This document shows positions 1 to 11,210 of a stretch of 64,000 nt of DNA, piece by piece. The position numbers and the translations under genes were made by a program. How positions within the stretch are numbered: the first letter of the stretch is position 1; each line of letters begins with the position of its first letter. The notes below the pieces were generated by a model, which ran no database searches, was not told the DNA's origin, and saw only the letters and a list, made by a program, of their open reading frames with translations. Source of the stretch: Volutella citrinella (taxonomy: Eukaryota > Ascomycota > Sordariomycetes > Hypocreales > Nectriaceae); assembly GCA_034401135.1 (NCBI GenBank), contig JAWZSP010000007.1, positions 2,604,001-2,668,000 of the forward strand. The letters are read 5' to 3'.

Positions 1-980
1 GCAATCGAAGCGCGACCTGAGGCTTCCATGCTTCTCATGCAAGCCATGCGGGCAACCACTGGCCAACACTCGCTAAAGAGGCATCCCTACTCTCACCCTT
101 CCAATAACTTGGCACTGGCGATCATGTCCGTTTCAATCACAGATCCAGCACAGCTTAAATCAAGACGGCGTCTACAGAAGAGCCGAGGGTGGGCTTGTCC
201 GATGATCCCAAAGTATGCATCGAGGGTGCCATTGCAGTCCAGAGCACGGCATATCTTGGTATCTTTGTTGGTGCGGAAGCATCCCGGCTTGATGGCGGAA
301 CACGGGAACAACTGTTGAGCAACTCGACGCCACCAATATGACGTTTGGTCAATTCGATGGCGAATGGTGATCTATTAGGGCGCAGCAGACCAGACATTCC
401 GACCCGTGGCTTTTATGCGCGGCTTGAGCCGCGGTGTCACAGTCCTCTTCCCAGACGATACGCCTTCCTGATGTTGGCTAGTACCCATAGACGTTTGACG
501 TTATAGTCCAGGCTAGCTGCGTGGCATGCATTGAGAGCGACAAGCCAATGCAGGACCTCCGCAGACGGTGAGATGCCGAGCTGGAGCTGTCTACCCCTGG
601 CAGGCGAGGCTAGTTTGGAGCTTTGGGCATAGATCTCCCCATCGTGGGTGTAACATGAGACAGTAGAGCTCACGGCAACTTTGTGGCGCTTTGTGGCCAT
701 TCTTCTTCGCCAACATCACGGACCATTCCCCTATTCCGGTGGCGTACAGGGGAGCTACGCTGTGGCTAACACACGGCGGTTCTCAGAAGGGCCATGACCA
801 ATCTGTTCGAACATCTGATTTCTAGAAGGTGGGATTGATTCAGTCCATTGGAGTAAGCATCCGTGGCCTGGCCACTGCTGCCATATCGTGCAAGTGGAGG
901 GGTCGATGGAGCGTAGAGCTCCTAGCACCCTGTAAGGAACTTCTGTATCTACCACTATTCTGCACACTATCTCGACCGGC
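1..980. other. Left-edge intergenic DNA
   Basis: No reading frame here resembles a known domain. The short open frames overlap on both strands and have no convincing start context or splice pattern. It lies downstream of the ABC transporter's stop codon, so it should hold that gene's 3' UTR. I see no RNA gene or repeat. Confidence 0.5.
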
Positions 981-3900
981 TCACAAGCCATCTTCGTTTT
1001 GCCTTTGAGCCTTGTCCGCGTGATACAGCCTCGAGAGAGCCCCGCCTTCGTCTTGCAGCAACTTGGTGGGGGATCCATACTCGACGATGCGACCCTCATG
1101 GAAGACGGCAACTTTGTCAAAGTCGAGAAGCGTGTCCAAGCGGTGGGCAATCATGATAATAGTACATTCCGAGAACTCTGAACGGATCACCTCCTGCATT
1201 GTAGCATCTGTGTGTCTGTCGACGCTGTGAATTGGTTAGAAGACGGTCGTTTTCGAGGGCAGAGTCAGCCTCACCTGCTGGTTGGCTCGTCGAGTATGAG
1301 CAAAGGACTCTTGTAGAGCATAGCACGAGCAAGGCAAAACAGCTGCCGTTGTCCGTGAGATAGAAGACCCTCGTCCATCCTCTCGTCAAGGGGACTTTGC
1401 CCCTCGGCAAACTTGGACTTAATGACAGACCATATGCCCACCCGCTCGAGTGCCGCAACGATGGCATCATCAGAACACCTTCCTAAAGGGTCTGCGTTGC
1501 ACTTCAATGAGTCACTGAATAGAAACGGCTCTTGGGTCAAACATGTGACTCTCTGCCGGACGAGGGATGGCGGAAGATCTGTGAGGCTCTCTCCGTCGAG
1601 GGTCACAGTACCATCCACGATAGTTGCCATCCGCAGTAACGCCTGGACGAAAGAACTCTTGCCACTTCCGCTTCGACCACAGATCCCAAGCTTCTCCTTG
1701 TGGCCAATTGTCAAGGAAATATCCCGTAGAACAGGGGTCAGAGTTTTCCTATTTCCCGCCATTAGGTATGAAGGATCGCCTCGTTTCGGGGGTTTAAAAT
1801 AACATACTCATACTGGACGGACAATCCGTTTAGCTGTAGGGCGCCCGTTTTTGGCCAATCCGTAGCGGGTATTCTTTTCTCGTCAGGTGAGAGTTCCGAA
1901 GGAGTGTTGTCAGAAAAGCTGCGAATGCGGCTCACTGCCCCCAGCGACGTTTCCAGCATGGACCAGTTCAAGATGATACCCTTCATCGCTCGTCCCAATT
2001 CTAGGAAGTAGACGACGGCAACGCCCAGGATGGAGGGGTTGAGAGTGGTTCGTAAATTCACCGCCAGGGTGATGAGGATTACAGCCAGGCATGCCACAAT
2101 GAGGTCAAGAACGAGAGTAAGCCAGCGCTGCAAACAGAGGAGCAGGTACGATGGTTTCTGTGCATCATCTAGACGAACGAGATTCTTATCCATATAGGAC
2201 TGGACCCAACCGAAGGCTCTAATAGTTGGGAGACCGTTCAGTGACTCTAAAAAGTGCGAATAAAGAGGGGCTTTGTGCTCGATTCTATCATTTTGCTTGG
2301 TTAGTAGAGCCTTGTTGTAGGTAGCAGGTATATACGTACTCGAGTAGACGAAGTTGCTTGGATGTTCTGACATAGAATCGCTGCGTGAGAACAAGAATGG
2401 GCACCACAATTGGAATGCAGATGGCAAACCAGCTCACAGCAGCGATGGCCATGCCTGCAGCAGCAATGGACGCGGCGACCTCTAAGAGCAATGAGTTTCC
2501 GCCGCCTCAACGCGAATAGACCTTGACAATGAACGTACCAAAAATAAAGATAGAGAGTGCTAGTGGTAGCACCATGTCGACAAACCGCAGGTCTTGGCTG
2601 AATCTGTAGCCATATTCCATATTAGCTCCTGGTATCTCTACAAAACTCCAACGAGGAACCTACCGGTTAACCAGTGATCCTGTATCCGAATTCGAAAAGA
2701 AGGACATCGGCGCCCTTAAGCAGATTAGTCTCACGAACCGTCGCTACTTTGTAGAAGGCACATACCTGAGCGTCGCTTCTAGGAGCTTCTGGTGCAAGGC
2801 CCAGCCGCTGACAGGTCCGACGACAAGCAGAAATACCCTGTTGTCCCGTCAGACACACTCTCCTGGACTCCCACACAATGCTACTTACCCGATAGCCATG
2901 GATATTAGCAGGCCCTCAAGGACGGACATGACGGCGAAGATGCTGAGCCAATACGCAACATCTGAGCTCGCCCGTCCCTTTCCATCTCCCCACCAGGTCA
3001 GCCACACCCCTGTCCCCATGGTCAGCTCCTGTTACGATTTGGTTCTGGGTGTTCGAAACCTACACCTGATAGCCGTCACGGTACTGCTCAACACGGTGAG
3101 CCCGATCAGAAGCAGAAGGTTGTGCGCCCGTATAGCCCGGAAGTAGTACATGAGAACCTTTGAGTCGGCTGCATGCTCTTCCTTGGCTTCTTCATCTTCG
3201 CCGGAGGACTGATGTTCGTTTGAGCTAGATGATTTGTCGTCCGTGTCGTTTTCGTCCTCTGCTTTTCCTTCCTGGCTCCCAATGGGGTCAGAAATGTCGA
3301 GGCTTTGGACATATCCACCAGCAGTCCTGAGGTAGTCAAAGGTGCCCTGTTCAGAGATGGTTCCCTGGTCAAGGCATATGATGGAGTCAGATTCAGGCAG
3401 CCGATGCACTAGTATTATTAGCATTGTATGTTTTATGTTTGTTTGTGTGACGCTCACCTGCATGGGTTACCAATATAACAGTCGTCCGGCTTCTCCTTAG
3501 AAGCCCATCTCGGGCAAACACGCGGTTGAAGACGGCCGTCTCGGTGACTTTGTCAAGCCCGCTAAACACATCATCAAACATGGCGATGGATTTCCTAGAA
3601 TACAGAGCGCGGGCGATTGACTAAGTACTGTTAACAATCCGTTTGTCTCTTGGGGGGGATACACGATATGGAGTTACTCACCACGCGCTGGCGTTGTCCT
3701 CCGCTGAGTTTCGTACCGCTATCGCCGACAATTGTCATGTCTCCTTTCGGAAACTGTGAAAAGTCAGCGGCCAGGTCGCAAGCCTGGACGACAGTGTTGA
3801 ACCAGTCCGGGTCGAAGCCCTTCGATTCGGCAACAATGTTGGCGCGGAGGGTGTCATTCATGATCCACGGCGTTTGGTCGCAGAAGGCCACTTCGGAGGA

Positions 3901-6289
3901 ACCCAAGGAAACCACGCCTTCTGAAGACTTGGTCTCGCCCAAAAGAGCTTTCAGAATGCTGGATTTCCCCGAGCCCACGGGCCCAATGACCATGGTGAGC
4001 GAGCCCTTCTCCCCCGAAGAAAAGGATGCAGTGATGTTTCTCAGCACACCTTTGTCTCCCCCCCAACCGAAAGATCCGTCTGCGATTAATACATGTGCAT
4101 CGCTCCTGTCGGATAGTTCAATTTCATTATCATTGATGGGGGCCCCCGGCTCTGTATATGGCCCTGCGCCGAGCACTTTGCGGCGGTCGTTCCGCTCCTC
4201 GGGCAGCAGCAGAAACTCCTGGATTCTCAGAAAACAGCCAATGGAAGAGAAGGCGTGGGGAATGCTGCCGAGGAGATTCGACAGTGGGTGCATCATAATG
4301 CCCAAGATGGAGAGCACGGTGACCGCCTGGGCTGCTGAAAAGGGCTGGCCGCCGCCGAGCTTAGCAGCAATGGCATATGCACCAAATGTAATGGCTTCAG
4401 TGGTTCCCACGTTGCAGTTTGCTGCGCAGTTGGGTTCTTGTTAGAAGCTGTGGAAGCGTGGTGGGCGCACAAACTCACTTATGGCGTTGGCATATGTCAT
4501 GACGCGACGGAATCGAGATCCCAGTCGGATCTCATCCCGCCGCCTCTGGGCCACAATTGCCCCAAATCTCTCAGTCAGCCCCAGCATCTTTACTGCTTTC
4601 ATTGAGCCGAGGAACTCGGATGTGAAGTTGATACGATCCTGGGTAGCCTTTTGGAAGATGGTTTGTCTGGGAACCATGAGACGGCCCACGCTTCCTTGGA
4701 GGGCGACGCAGACTGTAGTTTACGGAATCAATGACCAGGGTCTTGGGATGGTGGCGGATAGAGCACTTACCGAGTGCAGTGATGATAGGAGCGGCACAGA
4801 CAGCTCCGAGTTGAGCGTACAGCATCCACATGGCGATGGCCACTGTGACCAGGTTAGCCCATATCTCAATGAGCAGCATATTTGTCTTTTCTGCAAGCGT
4901 CTCGACGTCATTTCCCATTAGCGCAACAGCAGATGACTCGTTGACAGCGGTCAGTTGGAGCTTCATCAACTTTCTGAATACGAGAGAAATCAGGCCGCCT
5001 CGTATCATTGCGGACACTCGCCAGCCCAAGTGCTCGTACCAAGAGGTTACAATCTACAGACATGATTAGCCGTTCCCTTCTAGCAGACATGAAGATTATT
5101 CTCTTACAGCGGATCCAAAAAATACAAAGGCGAATGCGGCAATCAGCCCGTAACCAATATTAGCTGTCACCTCCGCAGCGGGTGTGGTGAAGAACTGCAT
5201 CACCCTCGAGACGAGAAACGGCTGAGATATGGCGAGCCCAATAGCCGCTATTCGAGGTGGGAATACATTGAGAATACTCCATATCAGTGTCTGAACGGTA
5301 ACGAGGAAGAGCGATGGTTTCGCGCTTCTCTTGACAGCTGGCAACGCAGATTAGCTGGTTTCTGTCGAGTTGCTTGTAGTCATGCAGGTTCAGGCATACC
5401 TTTGTCCCACGCCCTCCCAAAGCGTGCCGAGAGGACCTCGGATGATATTTTCTCATGAATCGGCGGCAGATGGCCATTTGTCAGATGGGTCGACCAACCG
5501 AGCAGCAGCAGCGAGCCCAGCCAGACGAACAAGCCACGGTTGAACGGCCCGCTGGTGCTCTCCGTCGACGGCTCCCGCCCGGCACGCCTGATGAGAATCC
5601 TACGCTTCTCAACCGACTCGAGCACCAGGATGGCAAGCTTGAGCGCTGTAGATGCGGAGAGCACCCCGGCGAACGCTGGGTTGAGGGACATGAGCCATTC
5701 CGTCCTGAGCCGAACGGCATCGCACAGAAGCGACAGGAACAGGTAGGCAGTGAGAAGGAAAGACGGTCGGATCGATTTAACGTGCTCAACATGGCTGAGG
5801 AGAACAATGACGAGCGCGGCCAGGAGGTTGAGGACCGCCGCGGGGAGGGACGCCTGGGTGTTGAACAGCTTGGTCGTCGGGACCTGCGCAACAAGGACGA
5901 CTTGCAAGACGGCGTACCCAGCGGAAGTAACCTGCCAATACCCGTCAGCTTCTCGTCTTGCAAGCCAAAGGCAAAACCCGCACAAGCTTTGGGGTGTAAG
6001 TCGCGTGTCTCTTGGCCCGGTCCGGCAGTCGGAGCAGATAGGCAACTCGTGGTGCGGCGAGAACAAGGAAGAGCGCCGAGGGAGCAATGCTCAAGATGGT
6101 GTCCTCAAAAAGATCTGGCACATCCGACAAGTAATTAGCTACGCCCATCGACAGTCACGCATCGTGTTGTGAAAGGGGAGTGAGGCTTGGCGTCGTACAG
6201 GTGAAGTCAAACCCTCCACGGCAGCTCTCGCCCCAGACGGCCGGGCCGAATTGGCCGTCGCCGCAGGCCGTTGAATTGTGATAGTCCAT
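981..6289 (-). CDS. ABCC-type ABC transporter (two TMD-NBD halves)
   Basis: Full-length fungal ABC exporter of the MRP/ABCC class, expected in plasma or vacuolar membrane; substrate unknown. The N-terminus is rebuilt across introns: exon 1 6289-6199, exon 2 6114-5984, exon 3 from 5931, then roughly ten more small exons. It has the family's N-terminal hydrophobic region (a FEDTILSIAPSALFL stretch), then TMD1. NBD1 has Walker A GPVGSGKSS (about 3.97 kb) and signature LSGGQRQR (about 3.69 kb); its Walker B ends FDD, as is usual for the degenerate NBD1 of ABCC proteins. TMD2 spans about 3.0-1.85 kb. NBD2 has Walker A GRSGSGKSS (about 1.66 kb), the variant signature LSHGQRQ, Walker B LLILDEP and a His switch in MIAHRLD. 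The start is the first Met whose exon splices in frame into TMD0. Some internal exon borders (2.5-3.05 kb) are estimates. The frame can be followed throughout, so the gene looks intact. Confidence 0.88.
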
Positions 6290-6847
6290 AGAAGGGGGAC
6301 TCTTGGCGATGGTGAAGACTCTGCGAAGCACAGGGTCGCACCCATCAATGGAGATTCAAACCTTGGGTTTAAGATGCCATGGAGAGAAGACGATAAAGGG
6401 TATTAGCAGGGTGGTCGGCCATTGACTGGCAGATGGCTGCAGCCTAGAAAACCCTCCGATCGGTAAATATCCACCCAGCAGCAGGGTGCATGATGCGATG
6501 GTACCACTGGGTGATAGCATTGGATTGGATGGGATGGGATGGGATTGGATTGCGAAGTCGCTGCGTCGATAAGCAGGCCTAAATTTGACTACAAAAGTCC
6601 CCGGTGTCAAGGGCTGGTTTTGGCAGGTCACCCGTAGGCAGCCCCGCCTTCTTCGCAAAAATGCATAGGGCTGATGGCAACATTGCATGTCTCTATTGTC
6701 TATTCGGGTATCATTATAAGGAGCAAACATCGGTCTACAGCCTGGGTCTATATCAACGCAGTGTGCGGCGTCCACGCATCGCACACGCTCTCTCGGGGCT
6801 GTCCAAGCTTCCACGGCCCCTCTACTTACTTCGTCTGCAATCGACTT
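6290..6847. other. ABC/MFS spacer with short tandem repeat
   Basis: Noncoding spacer: 5' region of the ABC transporter and 3' region of the next MFS gene, both on the minus strand. It contains a GGAT/GGGAT repeat near 6.53 kb. No other gene seen. Confidence 0.5.
6520..6552. repeat. GGATT/GGGAT microsatellite
   Basis: Tandem run of GGATT, GGAT and GGGAT units, about 33 bp, upstream of the ABC transporter start. Probably replication slippage; no function is implied by the sequence. Confidence 0.8.
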
Positions 6848-8624
6848 CTAGTTGAGACGCAGGGGGTTGTCGGGAAGAAAATCTTCCCCCTCTTCAGCGT
6901 CGCCATTCATCTCTGTGTTTTCTGGCGCCTTGATGGGCGGAGTAACCAAGTGCAGGCACCCCCAGGCCATGATGAAGAGAAACGACACATAGAACCAAGG
7001 CAAGCCAATCCACATGCCCTTCAGCTTGATGCCCCTATCGAAGCACCAGGCAACCGCAGGCCCGCCAATGAATGACCCAATGACCTCCACCATTGAGATC
7101 AAGGCGTGGAGTCGTGATGTGTATTCTGGCGCGACGTAGTGCGAGATGGTGGCGCGTGCAAGAGGGCTGTCAGCCGCGCCAAAGGTTGAGACGAAGACAC
7201 CCAGGAAGAACATGAATGGGTTGTGGCTTAGACCCTGTATCAGTCCTCCTACAACCAGGAAGAGCGTCGAGTATCGGGTGAGAAAAAGGTCCTTGCGAAA
7301 CGCAGTCATGTTGAAGCGTCGTGACATGAGAACCTCCGACACCTTTGGCAGACCGCCCAGCACGATGATTCCAAGGACACCAAAGGGCGAGAGCAGCAGA
7401 GTCGCGTCCGCAATCGTCCAGTGGAAGTATTTGCTGATGTACTGCGTCATGGTCTGCGACTGGGCGGCGAACCTCGCATTTTGGACCAAGAAGAGGCTGA
7501 GGATCAGCAGCATATTGCGGTTCCGGAGCATATCCAGCGAACGAATCAACTCCTGCCGCCCATGGGCAAGGTGAGTCTTGAGAGAGTCGAAAACAGTTTC
7601 GTCCATTGCGCTCTTGTGGGCGTCAGGCTGGAGCTTGACGGCCAGGGTTTCTGGCAGAAGCAAGAGGAGGACAAACACCACGGGCGTCAATGAGAGAACG
7701 ATGTAAATTGGCACCCAAGGACCAAACTTTTTCATGAGCAAGCCTGCACTGATCGGGCCAAAAAGAGCGCCAACTGTGGCTCCAATTGTCAGAAACAGGA
7801 AGTTGGTCGCTCTATGGGGTAACGTCAGCGAACGATTCCATAACGGAGGGCAGGTGCACTGAAGCGATGCAAGGGATGCACTAACTTGTCTTCCTCAGTG
7901 CTCACGTCCGAGACGATGGAAAAGAGAGAAGAGATAAACACGGGGAAGCCACCCCCGAAGAGCGCGAAAACACTGCCAATGAGCATCCAGTAGGGGTTGT
8001 CCCGGATCGGCTGGCGAAACGCCGTCATGAACATGGGGCCAGTCACGAAGGTGACGAAAATGCCAGAGTAGGCGAAAAGAATGGTTGGTTTACGGCCAAT
8101 CTTGTCGGCCAAGATGCCGTAGGGGAAGGCCACAAGAAGACCTATCATTGAGTTAGCCGGACGGTCCCAAGGATCCGATATGCCGACTCTGCGACCGCCA
8201 GAAACGGCTGCTACTCACCAATGACGGAGCTCAGAAGGCCGCTCCATCCCGCAAAGAAGCCCATGGCGGATTGGATCTCATCTGTCTTGCACTTCATCTC
8301 GTCAATCATCTCGATGGACTTGTCGTTGTAGAAGGCGTGGCAGAAGCTGTCCTCGAGGATGCGGGCAAAGGCAATAAGCAGCATCAACCCCATGAAGACT
8401 ACGATGAACTTGGTGACAGCCACGAGGATCACGATGCGGCGGGGAGAGGTGATGAGCCAGTTACCCGCGCGGAAGCGGCGCGGCGGCGGCCCAAGAGGCG
8501 TGCTGGGACGTCCATGGCGATCTGCCTCGATGTCCTGGCGCAGGTTCCCTGGGCTGTCCAGGAAGGGCGCGTCCTCGGGGTAGTCGAGCTGCAGCTCGTA
8601 CTCTGACGGGGCCGAGCGAGGCAT
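6848..8624 (-). CDS. MFS transporter, 12 TM
   Basis: Major facilitator superfamily protein of 541 aa from three exons: 8624-8219, 8141-7886 and 7811-6848; the joins keep frame. The first about 60 residues are hydrophilic and cytosolic. The loop between TM2 and TM3 has the family signature (ADKIGRKPTILFAY, a G-x-x-x-D-x-x-G-R-[KR] motif). Further hydrophobic segments run to a short acidic tail, with a cytosolic linker near the middle. The substrate cannot be told from sequence; tetracycline-resistance-like and general MFS_1 proteins look like this. It lies next to the ABC exporter on the same strand, so two efflux-type pumps are neighbours, though fungal genes are transcribed singly. The start Met at 8624 is the first in the open frame and leads straight into the conserved protein. 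Confidence 0.9.
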
Positions 8625-9841
8625 TGTGAGGGGCGCGACGGCGGCTATAGGGCTGGCTGGACGATGGAGGTGAGATACAGAGCCATGGATCGGATGGGAA
8701 ACTAGAATGAAAAGTTGGAAGTTGATGGCTGAGACTAAGGTTCATAGGGCGGAATGCGGGTGAGACGCGATGGGATAGTGCTAAATTAGGTACACGTAGC
8801 GCATGCTAGTGGATATCGTCTGTCTGGACCCGCCTAATAATCTAGCAACGAGTCAACGAGAAGCAATTAGGGGTGCGACAAGGTATTAATAGAGGCCCTG
8901 CACAGGACTTGGACCGTCTCAGCTTGGGCCAAGGCTTTTTGGCAAGGCCACCCGAATGCCCCTGGCATGCCTGGGGACATCGCATCGATTGCGGTTATTC
9001 CCCATCAACGCCGCTGGCGACGGGCGCACCATTCGCCTTCGCACATCGCACTCGGAAGGGACCCCTGGAACCAGGCTCAGCCACCCCCCTGAACGGTTCC
9101 TGGAGCCCAGTACTGATAGGGCTGCCGATTCGAGCAGGGTGTCAGGCATGCCGTCACCTCATGAGGCTGAGGCATTGGATGCATCATCAAATTACGAGTC
9201 TCCGGCAGATACGATCAACACGAGCCAGGTTCACCACCCGATCAATGCTGCCAAGACGCGACACACGGCACAACACCCCAGTTTCACCTGGCTCACTAGC
9301 ATCCTCTTTCCCACAGAAGGTGTAGCGAACCAGTTGGTAACTGGGTCTAATAGATAGGCTAGCAGCGCTCTACACGCCCTGAAGGAGTTGTCAGATCCGG
9401 GCCGGCTGTCGCTAATCTGGAGCGAGCACCGTTGCATTGGTGCACTGTTTGCTCCTTCCCGACGACTTCGCGGCCACGCGCCCACCAAGGCAGCAGCTTT
9501 CCAAGTGTCTTGTTTGGCTGGGCGGCGCCACGCTTATGTGCACCTTGCTCATTCATGCGCCTAAGCACACCAAGTTGTTGATACCTTCTTCCATGCACGC
9601 CGTGCTCCTGCTTGGTACTTGTCCACGGAGCATTCAAAGCTTCAGCCGTCTTTCCGCCAGGCCCCACACTCATCCTCCGATGCCGTCGCCCCCGCCGATC
9701 CGGCCCCAGTCTAACCGTGGCTCACAATATCGGACGCCATTGTCGCGCTGACACCTTGTAACACTCCAAAAGGGCAATCGATACGAGCGTCTCATCGCCA
9801 TCTCCCATACAGATCCAACAATACCAGACAAGCCCCGGACA
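8625..9841. other. Divergent promoter region, no gene
   Basis: Intergenic DNA between the minus-strand MFS gene and the plus-strand PBP-like gene. Open frames of up to about 150 codons occur, but they are low in fungal codon bias and match no family I recognise. It should contain both promoters. Confidence 0.5.
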
Positions 9842-10816
9842 ATGGCCGCCTCTCCTCTGCGCATCGGCTTCGTGCCCGAGCACTTCTCGACCCCGCTTCA
9901 CTTCGCCCAGAAGCACTTTGGTCTCGATGCCACCCTCATCCCCTTCCCCTCGGGCACCGGCCACATGGTCACAGCCATCCGCGCCGGCGAGATTGATGTT
10001 GCCATTGGCCTGACCGAGGGCTGGATCGCTGGCCTTGGCAAGGAGGGCGTCGAGGAGCCCGGCTACACGCTCGTCGGCACCTACGTCGAGACCCCGCTAT
10101 GTGAGTCTCATCATGAGTTGATGCTCCCCTCCTCCCGCCTGCTTCATCTCATCACAAGTTGCGCTGACAATGCACCAATCGCAGGCTGGGCCATCTCGAC
10201 GGGCGCCCAGCGACCCGAGATCAGCTCCGTTGCCTCCCTCGACGGCCGCAAGATCGGCGTCTCGCGCATCGGCTCCGGCAGCTACGTAATGGGCTTCGTC
10301 CTCGCTGACCAGCAGGGCTGGCTCTCGCCGTCCCGCTCCCAGCCCTTCTCAGAGACGGTTGTCCTGAACAACTTTGAGAACCTACGCAACGCCGTCAACT
10401 CGGGAGCCGCCGACTTCTTTATGTGGGAGCACTTCACCTCTAAGAAGTTCTACGACTCGGGCGAGATCCGCCGCGTCGGCGAGATCTACACGCCCTGGAG
10501 CAGCTGGAAGATTGTCGCCTCGACGGCTCTGACCCAGAATGGGCTCGACGCTCGCGTCAAGGACTTGTTCGGGAAGCTAGATCAGGGTATTGCTCACTTC
10601 AATGCCAACCAGGAGGAGGCCGTCGCATACATCTCCAGCAGCCTGGGATACACCGAGCCAGATGCCAGAGAGTGGCTCAAGACGGTCAGGTTCCCGCAGA
10701 AGACAGAGGGTGTCAGCGCCGAGGTCGTTGAGAACTGCGTCTCCATCCTGAGAAAGGCCGGGGTCCTCGTCGAAGGCAAGGGCATGTCCCCGAAGTCCAT
10801 GGTCTTTTCGTCATGA
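9842..10816 (+). CDS. Periplasmic-binding-protein-like (type II fold) protein
   Basis: A 296-aa protein with the fold of type II solute-binding proteins (NMT1/SsuA/Ca3427-like). It starts RIGFVPEHFSTPLHFAQK, followed by an alpha/beta pattern with TGHMVTAIRAGEIDVAIGLTEG, then the second-lobe sequence LDGRKIGVSRIGSGSYVMG. In bacteria such proteins bind small ligands for ABC importers; in fungi the related proteins are soluble and intracellular, and their ligand is unknown. One in-frame intron (10101-10184, 84 nt, GTGAGT...GCAG) separates ...TPLC from WAISTG; because it is a multiple of three the frame stays open without splicing, so an unspliced form would add 28 residues. There is no signal peptide. 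The start is the first Met directly before the conserved beta strand. Confidence 0.85.
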   Translation: MAASPLRIGFVPEHFSTPLHFAQKHFGLDATLIPFPSGTGHMVTAIRAGEIDVAIGLTEGWIAGLGKEGVEEPGYTLVGTYVETPLCESHHELMLPSSRLLHLITSCADNAPIAGWAISTGAQRPEISSVASLDGRKIGVSRIGSGSYVMGFVLADQQGWLSPSRSQPFSETVVLNNFENLRNAVNSGAADFFMWEHFTSKKFYDSGEIRRVGEIYTPWSSWKIVASTALTQNGLDARVKDLFGKLDQGIAHFNANQEEAVAYISSSLGYTEPDAREWLKTVRFPQKTEGVSAEVVENCVSILRKAGVLVEGKGMSPKSMVFSS

Positions 10817-11210
10817 AAGGTGCCGCCCAGTTAGATGTAATCCAAAATAACCAAATCACTTCAAGCACTGGGGAAGAACCCCGCTCTGCAATTCTGCCAT
10901 CAAAAGACGCGGCTCGAAGAGTCATCACGCAAAGCAAGAATATGTGAGGCGCGATGGGCCATGTATGCACCTTATCGCGGTAAATTTGATTCGACTTCAA
11001 ATCCTTGAAATTAATATACATTGCCCTTTAGTTTGTGCCGCCATGTCTCCCGCCCAATTTCAACAAGTCAATGACAACGCCGCCAACCCAATAGCTCAAA
11101 ATAATTCAGACCCGAACCCTCTCCATAGGCTATGCAAGATATGATGATTACTTTAGTATCGGTGTTATTTTGTCGCGCTGGTCAACCCCGTCCCAGCATA
11201 TCATTTTCGT
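10817..11210. other. Convergent 3' spacer
   Basis: Tail-to-tail spacer between the PBP-like gene and the minus-strand disordered protein; presumably both 3' UTRs. Nothing else seen. Confidence 0.5.
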
